Of a stretch of DNA of 64,000 nucleotides, positions 33,239 to 42,692 are shown in pieces. The position numbers and the translations under genes are program-made. Numbering within the stretch: the first letter of the stretch is position 1; the number at the start of each line of letters is the position of its first letter. Origin of the DNA: Devosia sp. LC5 (GTDB taxonomy: Bacteria; Pseudomonadota; Alphaproteobacteria; Rhizobiales; Devosiaceae); NCBI RefSeq assembly GCF_000735585.1, contig NZ_JNNO01000008.1, positions 1 to 64,000 of the forward strand, given 5' to 3'. Below the pieces are notes generated by a model. That model was not told the DNA's origin. It was given only the letters and a program-made list of their open reading frames with translations, and did not search any database.

Positions 33239-34245
33239 TTCATCCTCTTGCGCACGCGGGGGTCGAGTACGCCATAGAGCAGATCGACCAGCACCGACGT
33301 CAGCATGAACAGCAGCGAGAACACCAGAGTTGTGCCCTGGATGACGGGATAGTCGCGGTTCTTGATGGCTTCGAACATGAAACGGCCAATGCCCGGCCAG
33401 GCAAAAATGGTTTCCGTGAGGATGGCCCCACCCAGCATCTCAGCGAATTTGAGGCCCACGACGGTAATGGCCGGCAGCAGCGAATTGCGCAGGCCATGCT
33501 CCAGAATGACCTGTGAGCGCGACAGGCCCTTGGCGCGGGCGGTGCGGATGAAGTCTTCCGACATGACTTCGAGCATGGTGTTGCGCACGAAACGGCCCAG
33601 CGTGGCGGCAAGAAACGCGGCAAGCACTGCGGTGGGCAGAACCAGATATTGGATGGCGCTCCAGACCACGTCCCATTGCCCGGTAATGATGCCATCGACC
33701 ATGGCGAAACCGGTAATGGGCTGCATGATGATATAGGGGCTGAGGCGCCCCGAAACGGGCAGCCAGCCCAGATAGGTGGCAAAGATCAGCTGGAGGATGA
33801 GCGCAAGTAGGAAGGCCGGCATCGACACGCCGACCAGCGAAAAGACGCGGGTAAAGTGGTCGAACAGCGAATTGGGGCGCGTGGCCGAGAGCACGCCGAT
33901 CGGTACGCCAAAAACGATGGCGACCAGCGTGGCACAGATGGCGAGTTCAAGCGTCGCGGGCAGGCGGAGCAGGATTTCCTGCAGCACGGGAGCACCGCTC
34001 TTGAGCGATGTGCCCATGTCGCCCTGGAGCAGGCCCAGCACGTAATTGACGAATTGCAGGTAAAAGGGCTCATCGAGACGCATCTGCGCGCGAAGCGCTG
34101 CAATCTGTGCGTCGGTCGCGCCGGGGCCGAGCAGCGTCACGGCCGGATCGCCAGGGATCAGCCGAACGAGGGAGAATACGATGACCAGGACCAGGATCAG
34201 GACCGGGATCAGCGCCAGAAGGCGGCGCACTAGAAAACTCGCCAT
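33235..34245 (-). CDS. ABC transporter permease (DppB/OppB type)
   Basis: A 336-residue permease with RRLLALIPVLILVLVIVFSL as first helix, then LIPGDPAVTLLGPGATDAQI and DFIRTARAKGLSRSQVILEH, all typical of DppB-type proteins. ATG at 34245 has GGAG at 8 bases; ATG at 34251 is too close to it. It follows the exported binding protein after a strong hairpin. Confidence 0.93.
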   Translation of the reverse strand: MASFLVRRLLALIPVLILVLVIVFSLVRLIPGDPAVTLLGPGATDAQIAALRAQMRLDEPFYLQFVNYVLGLLQGDMGTSLKSGAPVLQEILLRLPATLELAICATLVAIVFGVPIGVLSATRPNSLFDHFTRVFSLVGVSMPAFLLALILQLIFATYLGWLPVSGRLSPYIIMQPITGFAMVDGIITGQWDVVWSAIQYLVLPTAVLAAFLAATLGRFVRNTMLEVMSEDFIRTARAKGLSRSQVILEHGLRNSLLPAITVVGLKFAEMLGGAILTETIFAWPGIGRFMFEAIKNRDYPVIQGTTLVFSLLFMLTSVLVDLLYGVLDPRVRKRMK

Positions 34246-34270
34246 GTCCATTTCTCCACGACACGAAAGT

Positions 34271-34304
34271 CTCCCGCGGCGCTGAGGGAGAGGCGCCGCG
34301 GGAG
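34271..34304 (-). other. Intercistronic hairpin after binding-protein gene
   Basis: A perfect 12-bp stem (CTCCCGCGGCGC with GCGCCGCGGGAG) with a 10-base loop fills the gap between the exported binding-protein gene and the DppB-type permease. No T-run follows. It probably stabilises the binding-protein message. Confidence 0.65.
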
Positions 34305-34320
34305 GCCGAGCAGGTTAAGC

Positions 34321-35886
34321 CTACTCTTTGGAAACGCCCCAATATTCATTGAGCGGGGGTGCGCTGTTGATCACGAGGCCTTTGACATTGGCACGGGTGA
34401 ACACGATCAGCTTGGGGCTGAACAGGTAGGCACCCGGCACCTTGGCGGCGATCTTTTCCTGGATGTCGAAGTAGAGCTGCTTGCGCTCGTCCTGGTCGAC
34501 GGTCTGTTGTGCCTTGAGGATCAGGGCGTCGAGCTCCGCATCTTCGGGCATGCGGAAGGTCATCGCCGTGTCTGCGAGACTCGACAGGTAACCGATGGTG
34601 ATATGGGCGTCTGGATCGTTGTACCAGGGCTGGCGGCCGTCAAGGGCGACGTCGAACTGGCCGGCGGTCTGCAGAGCGCGATAGGCCGGGAACTCGGTCT
34701 GGGCGATGGTGGCATTGATACCGATATCAGCCAGGTTTGCCTGAACGAAGGTCGCGACAGCACCCCAGAGCGGACCCTGGAAGCTATAGAGGGTGAGATT
34801 GAGGCTCGACGGATCAATGCCGGCCTCGGTCAGTAGCGACTTGGCCAGTTCGGGGTCATAGGTCGGGGCTTCCGCTGCCATCTTGGGGTTGAAGGCCCAG
34901 CTATTGGTGGTCAACGGACCATAGACGCGCTCTGCCGTGCCACCGAAGACGCCCTGAAGCAGGCCGTCATAGTCGATAGCGTGTACGATGGCTTCACGCA
35001 CCTTGATATTGGCGACCGGGCTATCGGGATTGTTGTTGTTGAATTCGAGCTGGCGGATGATCTGGCTGGGCGCTTCGAGAATGGCAACGTCCGCGTTGGA
35101 TTGAAGCGCGGCAACGTCTTCTGCGGCAATGGCCGAGAGCTGACCCTGCTGCTGAACGACGTCGACCCCGCCATTTTCGAGCTCTAGACGACGGGTCGAG
35201 GCATCGGGAATGACGCGATAGATGATGCGTTCGAGCTTGGGCGCGCCGCGGAAATAATCAGGATTGGCATCGAGCACGATATTGGTATCGGCCTGATAGC
35301 TGGCGAACCTGAAGGGGCCGGTACCGACCGGATGGGTGGCAAAGCCTTCATCGCCATATTCGGCAACGGCGGCCGGGCTGACGATGGCGGCCTGCGGCTG
35401 CGCCAGGATCGAGAGGAATGCCGGATAGGGTTCGCTGAGAGTGACCTTGACTTCGGTGGGCGAGACCACGGCAATGTCCGAGATCAGGCTGAAGGTCGCT
35501 TCGACATAGGTGTTGATCGCCTTGGTGCGTTCCAGCGAGAATTTGACCGCTTCGGCATCGAAATCGGTGCCGTCGTGGAATTTGATGCCCTCGCGCAGCT
35601 TGAAGTCGAATTCGGTGCCATCGGGCGAGACGGTCCAGCTGTCGGCCAGGCGGCCTTCGAGCTGGGTGAAATCGGGCGCGGTCCAGGCGACGAGGGTGTC
35701 GAAGACGTTGAGAATGACTTCGCTGCCGATCGGTTCGGCCTTGTTGGCGCCGGGCTCGAGACCAACGGCATCGGACGGCACGGCGACAACCAGCGTCTTC
35801 GCCGGATCGCTGCTCTGCGCATAGGCGCTGCCTAGCGCGAGCGGCAGGGCGATGGTCGCGCCCGCCAGGAGGTTGCGTAACTTCAT
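34321..35886 (-). CDS. Family 5 extracellular solute-binding protein (peptide/nickel type)
   Basis: A 521-residue exported binding protein with Sec signal LRNLLAGATIALPLALGSAY. It shows NVFDTLVAW, FDFKLREGIKFHDGTDFDAE, THPVGTGPFRFASYQAD and KVREAIVHAIDYDGLLQGVF, the family 5 signature set. ATG at 35886 is at the signal peptide and has AAGGGTC upstream. It is first in the seven-gene importer operon; the operator-like palindrome at 35941 lies 55 bases upstream. The ligand may be a peptide-sized organosulfur or ureide compound, judged from the co-regulated enzymes. Confidence 0.93.
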   Translation of the reverse strand: MKLRNLLAGATIALPLALGSAYAQSSDPAKTLVVAVPSDAVGLEPGANKAEPIGSEVILNVFDTLVAWTAPDFTQLEGRLADSWTVSPDGTEFDFKLREGIKFHDGTDFDAEAVKFSLERTKAINTYVEATFSLISDIAVVSPTEVKVTLSEPYPAFLSILAQPQAAIVSPAAVAEYGDEGFATHPVGTGPFRFASYQADTNIVLDANPDYFRGAPKLERIIYRVIPDASTRRLELENGGVDVVQQQGQLSAIAAEDVAALQSNADVAILEAPSQIIRQLEFNNNNPDSPVANIKVREAIVHAIDYDGLLQGVFGGTAERVYGPLTTNSWAFNPKMAAEAPTYDPELAKSLLTEAGIDPSSLNLTLYSFQGPLWGAVATFVQANLADIGINATIAQTEFPAYRALQTAGQFDVALDGRQPWYNDPDAHITIGYLSSLADTAMTFRMPEDAELDALILKAQQTVDQDERKQLYFDIQEKIAAKVPGAYLFSPKLIVFTRANVKGLVINSAPPLNEYWGVSKE

Positions 35887-35940
35887 CGGTGACCCTTTCG
35901 CGGTCTGAACTAGCACCAGCGAGACTGTCATATCTCGCTT

Positions 35941-35959
35941 GGTATATTACGAAATATCC
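35941..35959. promoter_or_regulatory. Operator-like palindrome (ATATTACG element A)
   Basis: GGTATATTACGAAATATCC is an imperfect palindrome with arms ATATTACG and ATATTTCG (opposite strand). The 9-mer TATATTACG recurs exactly at 39699, and ATATTACG at 37016. It sits in the promoter region of the peptide-type importer operon. Binding by the GntR regulator encoded at 38900 is inferred. Confidence 0.55.
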
Positions 35960-36124
35960 TACAGCTTTGACCCTGTAAAGCAGCGTTGCTGCCTTTTTGG
36001 TGTGTGGCGGAAAGTTGCACAATTAATATGCGTAGTGACGGCGTGGTGGAGTGCTGTCTTGGCGAATTTGTCGGCATAATAGACATTTTCATCCAAGGGG
36101 AGGCCGAAAGGGCCGGAATTATTC

Positions 36125-36982
36125 CTAGCCCGGTCGACCACCACGGATGACTGGTCTGGCCGGATCGGCAGCCCATTGCGACCAGGAACCGACATATAAA
36201 GCGGCCTCGATGCCGATGGCGGCGAGGGCCAGAACGGTGTGGGCTGCCGACATGCCGGCCCCGCAATAGGCGCCAACCGGCTTGCTGCCATCGGCCCCGG
36301 CAGCTTCATAAATGCCGGTCAGCGCGTCCTGATCGGCGAAGGTGCCGTAATCGGTGAGGTTGTCGTGGGCCGGGGTGCTGATCGCGCCGGGAATGTGGCC
36401 ACGAGCCGGCGCGCCGGCAGGCGTTGGGCCTCCGACATAGTTGGGGCGGATGCGGGCATCGAGCAGAATGCCACTGCGGGCAAGCGCGGCGGCGCCGTCA
36501 GCATCCAGTTCTGGCATATGGCTCGGAGACAACACGATATCACTGGGGGTGGGCACAGGTTTGTCGGCCGTGCTCGGCAGATTCGCCTTGAGCCAGGCCG
36601 GCATGCCGCCATCGAGCACGCGCACATCGGGCAGACCCGCCCAACGCAATGTCCACCAGGCGCGGGCGGCTACCATGCTGCGATCGCTATCATAAATGAC
36701 AATGGTGGCTTCCGGCCGCAGGCCCCAGCGACGGGCCTTTGCCTGTAATACGGCTACTTCGGGCAGGGGACGAGCCCCCTCTGTTGGGGAACTCGGGGAC
36801 TGGAAGTCCTCATAGGCTTCGGTGTCGATCGCCCCGGGGATGCGTCGGTCGCGAATGGAATCTGCGCCCGTATAGGGATTGATCGACTGCACAGCCAGAA
36901 TGATCAGATCGCGCCCCTCACTCATCATGGTATTGAGTTGGGCCGGCGTCAGCAGGACGCGGCTGCGCAGGGTGTTTGTCAC
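36125..36982 (-). CDS. Sulfurtransferase (two-domain rhodanese, thiosulfate/mercaptopyruvate type)
   Basis: A 285-residue protein of two tandem rhodanese domains. The N-terminal domain contains RRIPGAIDTEAYEDF and ATIVIYDSDRSMVAARAWW. The C-terminal domain ends with the active-site loop YCGAGMSAAHTVLAL, where the cysteine carries the persulfide; CGAGMSA differs from the CGSGVTA usual in mercaptopyruvate sulfurtransferases. It starts with GTG at 36982 (GGAG upstream). It is divergent from the double ATPase and shares the ATATTACG element with the operon containing a C-S lyase and a persulfide dioxygenase, suggesting a role in handling sulfur released in this pathway. Confidence 0.9.
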   Translation of the reverse strand: MTNTLRSRVLLTPAQLNTMMSEGRDLIILAVQSINPYTGADSIRDRRIPGAIDTEAYEDFQSPSSPTEGARPLPEVAVLQAKARRWGLRPEATIVIYDSDRSMVAARAWWTLRWAGLPDVRVLDGGMPAWLKANLPSTADKPVPTPSDIVLSPSHMPELDADGAAALARSGILLDARIRPNYVGGPTPAGAPARGHIPGAISTPAHDNLTDYGTFADQDALTGIYEAAGADGSKPVGAYCGAGMSAAHTVLALAAIGIEAALYVGSWSQWAADPARPVIRGGRPG

Positions 36983-37000
36983 GGTGCATCTCCAGTTATT

Positions 37001-37023
37001 GGAATATCACGTAGCATATTACG
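37001..37023. promoter_or_regulatory. Operator-like repeat (ATATTACG element B) between divergent genes
   Basis: ATATCACGTAG and ATATTACGT occur as direct repeats 12 bases apart in the 98-base gap between the rhodanese and the double ATPase genes. A TTGACA at 37024 directly follows. The core matches elements A and C. One site could control both divergent promoters. Confidence 0.55.
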
Positions 37024-37080
37024 TTGACATTTGTCATGTTCGGCGTTGTGTTACAGGCGACCCGTATCAGGAATGCTCTA

Positions 37081-38898
37081 GTGCCGATCCTTTCCGTAGA
37101 ACACCTCACCACCCAGTTGCGCCGAGAAGGCATGTGGAACACGGTCGTCAACGACGTGAGCTTCGATATCGGCGCCAATGAGACCGTGGCTGTGGTGGGA
37201 GAATCCGGCTCGGGCAAAAGCGTGACCGCGCTCTCCATCATGGGGCTCCTGCCGCCGCGGGTAAGCAAGGTGTCTGGCCGCGTGCTGCTCGATGGCGAGG
37301 ACCTGCTGAGTTTTGATGAGAAGCGCATGCAGTCGGTGCGCGGCAATCAGATCGGCATGATCTTTCAGGAGCCCATGACCAGCCTCAATCCGGTGCTGAG
37401 CGTGGGGCGGCAGATCGCCGAACCGCTGCTTCGCCACCGTGGGATCAGCCGTGTCGAGGCGCGGACGCAGACCATTCAACTGCTCGACCGTGTCCGCATT
37501 CCGGCGGCGACGCGGCGGTTCGACGAATATCCCTATCAGCTATCAGGCGGCATGTTGCAGCGCGTGATGATCGCCATGGCACTGGCTTGTCGCCCGCGCC
37601 TGCTGATTGCCGACGAACCCACCACGGCGCTAGACGTTACCATTCAGGCGCAAATCCTCGATCTGATCAAGGAATTGCAGCGCGAGGAGAATATGGGTGT
37701 GTTGTTCATCACCCACGACATGGGCGTTGTGGCCGAGATCGCCGATCGCACCGTGGTGATGTTTCGCTCGCGGGCACTCGAAACCGGCGCGACTGAAGAC
37801 ATCTTTGCCAATTCGACGCAGAACTATACACGCGCGCTGCTGGCTGCCGTGCCGCAGCTCGGCTCGATGGCCGACATTACCCATCCGACCGCTTTCCCCA
37901 TTGTCGATGTTGCCACGGGGGAAACCACACCGGCGCGCGAGAGTGGCGATACCGTGGTGCCCGGCAAGCCGGTGCTCGAGGTCAAGAACCTCGTGACGCG
38001 GTTCGACATCCGCTCGGGCCTGTTCGGCAAGGTCATGGGCCGCGTGCATGCGGTAGAGAATGTCAGTTTCTCGCTGCAGCCGGGCGAGACCCTGGCGCTG
38101 GTAGGGGAGTCGGGATGCGGCAAGTCCACCACCGGGCGCTCGGTGCTGCGTCTGGTCGAAGCGACCAGCGGCTCCATCCTGGTGGCTGGCGAAGATGTAC
38201 GAACCATGTCCAAGCGAGCCCTCGACGCCAAGCGCCGCACCATGCAGATGATTTTTCAGGACCCGTTTTCGAGCCTAAATCCGCGCATGCGGATCGGCGA
38301 TGCCATTGCAGAGCCGCTGCTGAGCCATGGATTGGAAACGCCAGCCATGGCGCGTCACCGGGTGGTGGAACTGCTCGAAAGCGTAGGCCTGGGCGCCGAC
38401 ATGGCGCGGCGTTTCCCGCATGAGTTTTCGGGTGGTCAGCGCCAGCGCGTTGCCATCGCGCGGGCATTGGCGCTCAATCCCAACCTGATCGTGGCCGACG
38501 AAGCGGTTTCGGCCCTGGATGTGTCGGTCAAGGCGCAGGTGATCAACCTGATGCTCGAGCTGCAGGAGCGGCTCAAGCTCGGCTACCTGTTTATCTCCCA
38601 TGACATGGCGGTGGTCGAGCGCATCAGCCATCGCGTGGCAGTGATGTATCTTGGCGAAATTGTCGAGACTGGGCCGCGGGCGGAAATCTTCGGCAATCCG
38701 CAGCATCCCTATACCAAAAAGCTGTTGGCGGCTGTGCCGATCGCCGATCCGACGCGTCGCCATCTGCGTCGCATGGTGGGCAATGATGACATCCGCAGCC
38801 CCGTGCGCGCGGCCGATTATGTGCCGCCGCAGCGGCAATATCGCGAGCCGACGCCCGGCCATATCGTGCAGGTGCCGGGCGCGGAATGGGCTGCCTGA
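37081..38898 (+). CDS. Double ABC ATPase (DppD-DppF/GsiA-type fusion)
   Basis: About 605 residues with two complete ATPase domains. The first has [34 protein letters not shown] and [13 protein letters not shown]; the second has [35 protein letters not shown] and [13 protein letters not shown], each with a peptide-importer C-terminal extension ([25 protein letters not shown]). It supplies energy to the DppB/DppC permeases encoded on the other strand. In the second Walker B the usual DEP is DEA, a mild variation. GTG at 37081 is preferred because AGGA lies 8 bases upstream; earlier in-frame starts fall in the promoter region. Confidence 0.93.
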   Translation: MPILSVEHLTTQLRREGMWNTVVNDVSFDIGANETVAVVGESGSGKSVTALSIMGLLPPRVSKVSGRVLLDGEDLLSFDEKRMQSVRGNQIGMIFQEPMTSLNPVLSVGRQIAEPLLRHRGISRVEARTQTIQLLDRVRIPAATRRFDEYPYQLSGGMLQRVMIAMALACRPRLLIADEPTTALDVTIQAQILDLIKELQREENMGVLFITHDMGVVAEIADRTVVMFRSRALETGATEDIFANSTQNYTRALLAAVPQLGSMADITHPTAFPIVDVATGETTPARESGDTVVPGKPVLEVKNLVTRFDIRSGLFGKVMGRVHAVENVSFSLQPGETLALVGESGCGKSTTGRSVLRLVEATSGSILVAGEDVRTMSKRALDAKRRTMQMIFQDPFSSLNPRMRIGDAIAEPLLSHGLETPAMARHRVVELLESVGLGADMARRFPHEFSGGQRQRVAIARALALNPNLIVADEAVSALDVSVKAQVINLMLELQERLKLGYLFISHDMAVVERISHRVAVMYLGEIVETGPRAEIFGNPQHPYTKKLLAAVPIADPTRRHLRRMVGNDDIRSPVRAADYVPPQRQYREPTPGHIVQVPGAEWAA

Positions 38899-38899
38899 G

Positions 38900-39589
38900 C
38901 TAGAACGAAATCCCGCTGTCGGATTTGTCGAGCAGGGCGCGCAACAGGCCCTGGCGCGTATTCTCGTTATGCTCAATCATCGCGGCCCGGGCCGCTTCCG
39001 GGTCGCGTTGTCGCAGGATCGCGACGATGCGGTGATGGTCGTTGGTCGTTTCCGGATTCACGTCGCGGACTTGCGCGCCCATGTAGAAGAAGCGGCCGCA
39101 TTCCTCGAGGTGACTGACCACGAGACTTAGCAGCCGCGGATTGCGCGAGCCACGAGCAATGGCGGTGTGGAAGTCCTCATTGGCGCGCACGAAGCTTTGG
39201 GTGCTGACATTCTCACCGCGCACATAGCTGGCATCGGCCAGGGCGTCGAGCTGTTCGAACTCATTGTCGGTGAGGTTGACCGAGGCAAGGGCGCCCGCGG
39301 TACCCTCCAGCATGGCGCGGACGGCAAAGAGATCGTTCATGTCCTTGACCGTCACGGAGGTGACGCGATAGCCGCGGCGGGGAAAGGCTTCGACCAGCCC
39401 CTCCACGCCAAGTCGGCCCAGCGCTTCGCGCACCGGCGTTTTGCTCATGGCAAGTTCGTCTGCCAGTTCGAGTTCGCTCATTTCGCTGCCCGGCGGCAAT
39501 TGCCCCGTGATGATGCGGTGGCGCAGCTGCTGATAAGCCTGATCGGTGAGGGAGGTCTTCGTTTTCGTCAACGGCTCTATGCTTCCCAA
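38900..39589 (-). CDS. GntR-family (FCD) transcriptional regulator of the organosulfur locus
   Basis: A 229-residue regulator with a winged helix (AYQQLRHRIITGQLPPGSEM, LAMSKTPVREALGRLG, FPRRGYRVTSVT) and an FCD ligand domain showing FVRANEDFHTAIARGS and NDHHRIVAIL. It is convergent with the double ATPase (1-base gap) and divergent from the racemase operon. The start is probably a TTG (39589 or 39571), as there is no ATG. The ATATTACG elements in three nearby promoters are its likely targets. Confidence 0.9.
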   Translation of the reverse strand: MGSIEPLTKTKTSLTDQAYQQLRHRIITGQLPPGSEMSELELADELAMSKTPVREALGRLGVEGLVEAFPRRGYRVTSVTVKDMNDLFAVRAMLEGTAGALASVNLTDNEFEQLDALADASYVRGENVSTQSFVRANEDFHTAIARGSRNPRLLSLVVSHLEECGRFFYMGAQVRDVNPETTNDHHRIVAILRQRDPEAARAAMIEHNENTRQGLLRALLDKSDSGISF

Positions 39590-39686
39590 GGCAGGTCTGT
39601 GCGGCGCCGAATCTTATGGCTCTGCCTCAATATAGGGCAGGGGTGCCAAAATTGGCCACGTAAGCTGCACATAACCCTTTTCGTGT

Positions 39687-39717
39687 CGTATTTCGTAGTA
39701 TATTACGTAGAATATTC
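39687..39717. promoter_or_regulatory. Operator-like repeat (ATATTACG element C) before the racemase operon
   Basis: ATTTCGTAG, ATATTACGTAG and AATATTC follow each other with about one helical turn between them. TATATTACG at 39699 is identical to element A. The site lies between the divergent GntR and racemase genes, about 20-45 bases upstream of the racemase start, where it could overlap the promoter. Confidence 0.55.
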
Positions 39718-39732
39718 TAGCGCAGGTGCACC

Positions 39733-40395
39733 GTGCCGTCGATCCTCGTCATCAATCCGAACAGCTCACCCTCGGTTACGCGCTCGATGCAGGACTGCCT
39801 CGGCATCATCACCGAGCGGAGCAGTTACGATATCCAATGCGTCGAGCTGCCCAAATCCCCGCCGGGCATCGAGACCGATGAGCATGTCGGCATGGTCATT
39901 CCCAATATCATCGAAAAGATCGCCGAGAGCGACGCCAGCGCCTATGTGCTGAGCTGCTTTTCTGATCCGGGCATCGAACAGGTCCGCGCATCGACCGACA
40001 AACCGGTCGTCGGCATTGCCGAGTCGGCCTATCTCGCGGCGTTGGGCCTGGGCAGGACGTTCGGCATAGTCTCGCTGGGGCCGTCTTCGATCGGCCGCCA
40101 CAAGCGCTATCTCGATGCGCTGGGCCTGTCGCGCCGGCTGGCGGGTGATCGTTCCATCGACATGACCATTCCCCAGTTGATGGCCAATAACGTGGTTGAA
40201 ACGGTTGTTCGCACCGGCATGAAGCTGCGCGATGAAGATGGCGCCGATGTCGTCATTCTCGGCTGCGCCGGGCTCGGCTCCTACCGCGCAGCGATGGAAG
40301 AGATGCTCGGCCTGCCTATCGTCGATCCGGTGCAGGCAGGCGTCGCGCTGGCTGTCACCAATCTCGACCTGAAATATCGTACAAGGGCTCGTTGA
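39733..40395 (+). CDS. Aspartate/glutamate (hydantoin) racemase family protein
   Basis: A 220-residue protein with the hydantoin racemase-type N-terminus ILVINPNSSPSVTRSMQD. Both catalytic cysteines are present, in YVLSCFSDPGIEQVRA and VVILGCAGLGSYRAAM, so it can racemise by a two-base mechanism. GTG start at 39733 with CAGGTG upstream. It is first of six genes on the plus strand, 3 bases before a hydantoinase-like amidohydrolase. Racemisation of a hydantoin-like or amino acid intermediate is inferred. Confidence 0.88.
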   Translation: MPSILVINPNSSPSVTRSMQDCLGIITERSSYDIQCVELPKSPPGIETDEHVGMVIPNIIEKIAESDASAYVLSCFSDPGIEQVRASTDKPVVGIAESAYLAALGLGRTFGIVSLGPSSIGRHKRYLDALGLSRRLAGDRSIDMTIPQLMANNVVETVVRTGMKLRDEDGADVVILGCAGLGSYRAAMEEMLGLPIVDPVQAGVALAVTNLDLKYRTRAR

Positions 40396-40398
40396 CCT

Positions 40399-41754
40399 AT
40401 GGACCAAGTGATCCGCGGCACCATCGTTACGCCAGTCGGCCCGATCGAAAATGGTTGGCTCGCCATCAAGGACGGCAAGATTGCCGCCATTGGCGAGCGT
40501 AACGCGCCCGCTGCCGCATCTACCCACGATGCCGGGGCGGCCTATGTCATTCCCGGCATTATCGATGGCCAGACCCATGCCGGCAGCTATGCTGGCTTGC
40601 CTGGCATCGGCTCGACAACGCGCTCGGCAGTGGCCGGCGGCATCACCACCATCGTCGACATGCCATATGACAATCCCGCTCCGCTCAACACCATCGAGCG
40701 GCTCGGGGAGAAGAAGGCCGCCGTCGCTGCGCATGCCCACGCCAATGTCGCTCTCTATGCGACGGTCATGCCCGGGCAGGATATGTCCTCGGTGCAGCCG
40801 CTGATCGATGCCGGGGTCGTTGCCTTCAAGATTTCCGGCTTTGAATCGAGCCCCACGCGCTTCCCGCGCATTGCCGCCGATCAATTGCTCGATCTCTTCG
40901 AGGCGCTGGCGCCCACTGTCGTGCCGCTTGGCATCCACAACGAAGATCAGGAAATCGTCCGCGCCCGCATCGCCCGTGCCAAGGCGGCCGGGCAGAATGG
41001 CATCGAAGCACATTCATCGAGCCGTCCGCTGGCGGCCGAACAGGCTTCCACTGCACATTTCCTGGAGCTCGGCGCGCTTTCGGGCGCGCATGCTCATATC
41101 GTGCACCTGACCTCGGCGCGTGGTTTCCATCTGGTCGAAAACTATCGCCGCGACGGCTTCCGATCGACCGGCGAGCTGTGCGTGCACTATCTCTGGTTCG
41201 ATCCGACGATCGACAATGCGCTGGGCGCGCGCATGAAGGTCAATCCGCCGATCCGCCCGGGACAGATCGAAGCGCTCTGGGCCGATGTCGTCGCTGGTCG
41301 CGTGGCCTTTGTCAGCTCGGATCACTCGAGCTGGCCGATCGACAATAAGTTCACCCCCTCGATCTTTGATGCCGGGGCAGGGGTGCCAGGACTCGAAACC
41401 CTGCTGCCCGCCTTCTATACCGGCGCGGCTCAGCGCCAGCTCGATGCCTTGCGTCTCACCGTCGAGCAGCTTGCCGAACGGCCCGCCAAATTCTTCGGTC
41501 TCTGGCCGGAAAAGGGCGTGTTGCAGCCGGGCGCCGATGCCGACATCGCCATCCTGTCGCTCGAGCCGCAGGTCTGGGACGAAACCATGGCGCATGACGA
41601 GCTCAACTGGAGCCCGTTCCATGGCCGGCAGTTCGCATGCCGCGTGGCGGGCACCTATGTCGGCGGCAAACTGGCCTGGGATGGCCAGGCGGTCGTCAAC
41701 CAGCCAGGCGATGGCAAATATGCGCCGCGCCTTGTCTCTCACTGGTTCCAATAG
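40399..41754 (+). CDS. Dihydropyrimidinase/hydantoinase-like amidohydrolase with altered metal motif
   Basis: A 451-residue cyclic-amidase-type amidohydrolase. It has the carbamylated lysine in VVAFKISGFESS, histidines in GIHNEDQEI and AHIVHLTSARGF, and the catalytic aspartate region FVSSDHSSWP. The first metal motif, normally DxHxH, reads IIDGQTHAGS: the first histidine is glutamine. The rest of the barrel looks intact, so it may use one metal or a different substrate. It would open a hydantoin, dihydropyrimidine or allantoin-like ring. It starts 3 bases after the racemase. Confidence 0.85.
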   Translation: MDQVIRGTIVTPVGPIENGWLAIKDGKIAAIGERNAPAAASTHDAGAAYVIPGIIDGQTHAGSYAGLPGIGSTTRSAVAGGITTIVDMPYDNPAPLNTIERLGEKKAAVAAHAHANVALYATVMPGQDMSSVQPLIDAGVVAFKISGFESSPTRFPRIAADQLLDLFEALAPTVVPLGIHNEDQEIVRARIARAKAAGQNGIEAHSSSRPLAAEQASTAHFLELGALSGAHAHIVHLTSARGFHLVENYRRDGFRSTGELCVHYLWFDPTIDNALGARMKVNPPIRPGQIEALWADVVAGRVAFVSSDHSSWPIDNKFTPSIFDAGAGVPGLETLLPAFYTGAAQRQLDALRLTVEQLAERPAKFFGLWPEKGVLQPGADADIAILSLEPQVWDETMAHDELNWSPFHGRQFACRVAGTYVGGKLAWDGQAVVNQPGDGKYAPRLVSHWFQ

Positions 41755-41765
41755 CAGGACAGTTC

Positions 41766-42692
41766 ATGCCTCAGATTACCACCGAGACGAAGGGCGTCTT
41801 CGTCATTGCCGTTACCCCATTTACCGACACCATGGCGGTCGATACGGCCAGCATCGATTCCATGGTGGATTTCTACTACGACAAGGGCGCTGACGGCCTG
41901 ACCATTCTGGGCATGATGGGAGAGGCACCCAAGCTCACCCAGAGCGAAGCGCTCGACATCTCGCGTCAGACGCTGAAGCGTTCAGGCGACAAGCCGGTGG
42001 TCGTCGGCGTCTCGGCACCGGGTCTGGCGGCTATAGGAGAGCTGACCAAGGCGGTGATGGACATGGGCGCGGCAGGCGTCATGGTGGCGCCCCCCGGTTC
42101 GCTCAAGACCGACGACCAGATTTTCACCTATTACCAGAACGTCCTCGATGCCATCGGCAGCGATGTGCCGGTCGTGTTGCAGGATTTTCCGCTGGTCACC
42201 GGTATTCACATTTCGTCCTCGCTGCTGGGACGGATCGTCGAGGCCATGCCCTCAATCGTCATGCTCAAGCATGAAGATTGGCCCGGCCTTGCCAAGATCT
42301 CCGACATTCGCAACGCCGAAGCCAAGGGGCGCCGTCGCCTGTCGGTGCTGTGTGGCAATGGCGGCATGTTCCTGACTGAGGAAATGGAACGGGGCGCCGA
42401 CGGTGCCATGACCGGTTTTGCTTTTCCCGAAATGATGGTCGACGTCGTCCGCCTGGTCGCCAATGGCGAAATGGAGCGTGCACAGGATCTGTTCGACGTC
42501 TATCTGCCGCTGGCGCGCTACGAGCAGCAGCCGGGCCTGGGCCTTGCCGTGCGCAAGCACACCCTGGCCAAACGCGGTGCCATTGCCAGCGCCACCCAGC
42601 GTCGTCCCGGTGCCCCGCTCGCGCCCAGGGCCGTTGCCGAGGTCGAGCGCCTGATCGCGCGCCAGACCCGCAAGCTGGAGGCCTTGTCGTAA
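41766..42692 (+). CDS. DapA-family (dihydrodipicolinate synthase/N-acetylneuraminate lyase-like) protein
   Basis: A 308-residue class I aldolase-fold protein. It has GVFVIAVTPFTD, LTILGMMGEAPKLTQSE and the Schiff-base lysine in SIVMLKHEDWPG. The motif YNxPxxT with the catalytic tyrosine is replaced by LQDFPLVTG, so it is not a lysine-pathway DapA. It probably cleaves or forms a C-C bond of a keto acid in this pathway. Eleven bases follow the amidohydrolase stop; the stop overlaps the next start by one base (TAATG). Confidence 0.87.
   Translation: MPQITTETKGVFVIAVTPFTDTMAVDTASIDSMVDFYYDKGADGLTILGMMGEAPKLTQSEALDISRQTLKRSGDKPVVVGVSAPGLAAIGELTKAVMDMGAAGVMVAPPGSLKTDDQIFTYYQNVLDAIGSDVPVVLQDFPLVTGIHISSSLLGRIVEAMPSIVMLKHEDWPGLAKISDIRNAEAKGRRRLSVLCGNGGMFLTEEMERGADGAMTGFAFPEMMVDVVRLVANGEMERAQDLFDVYLPLARYEQQPGLGLAVRKHTLAKRGAIASATQRRPGAPLAPRAVAEVERLIARQTRKLEALS

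Noticed and set aside
37024-37080. Earlier in-frame starts for the double ATPase (TTG 37024, ATG 37036)
   Set aside because: They fall in the promoter/operator region; GTG 37081 has a properly spaced AGGA and begins the conserved domain.
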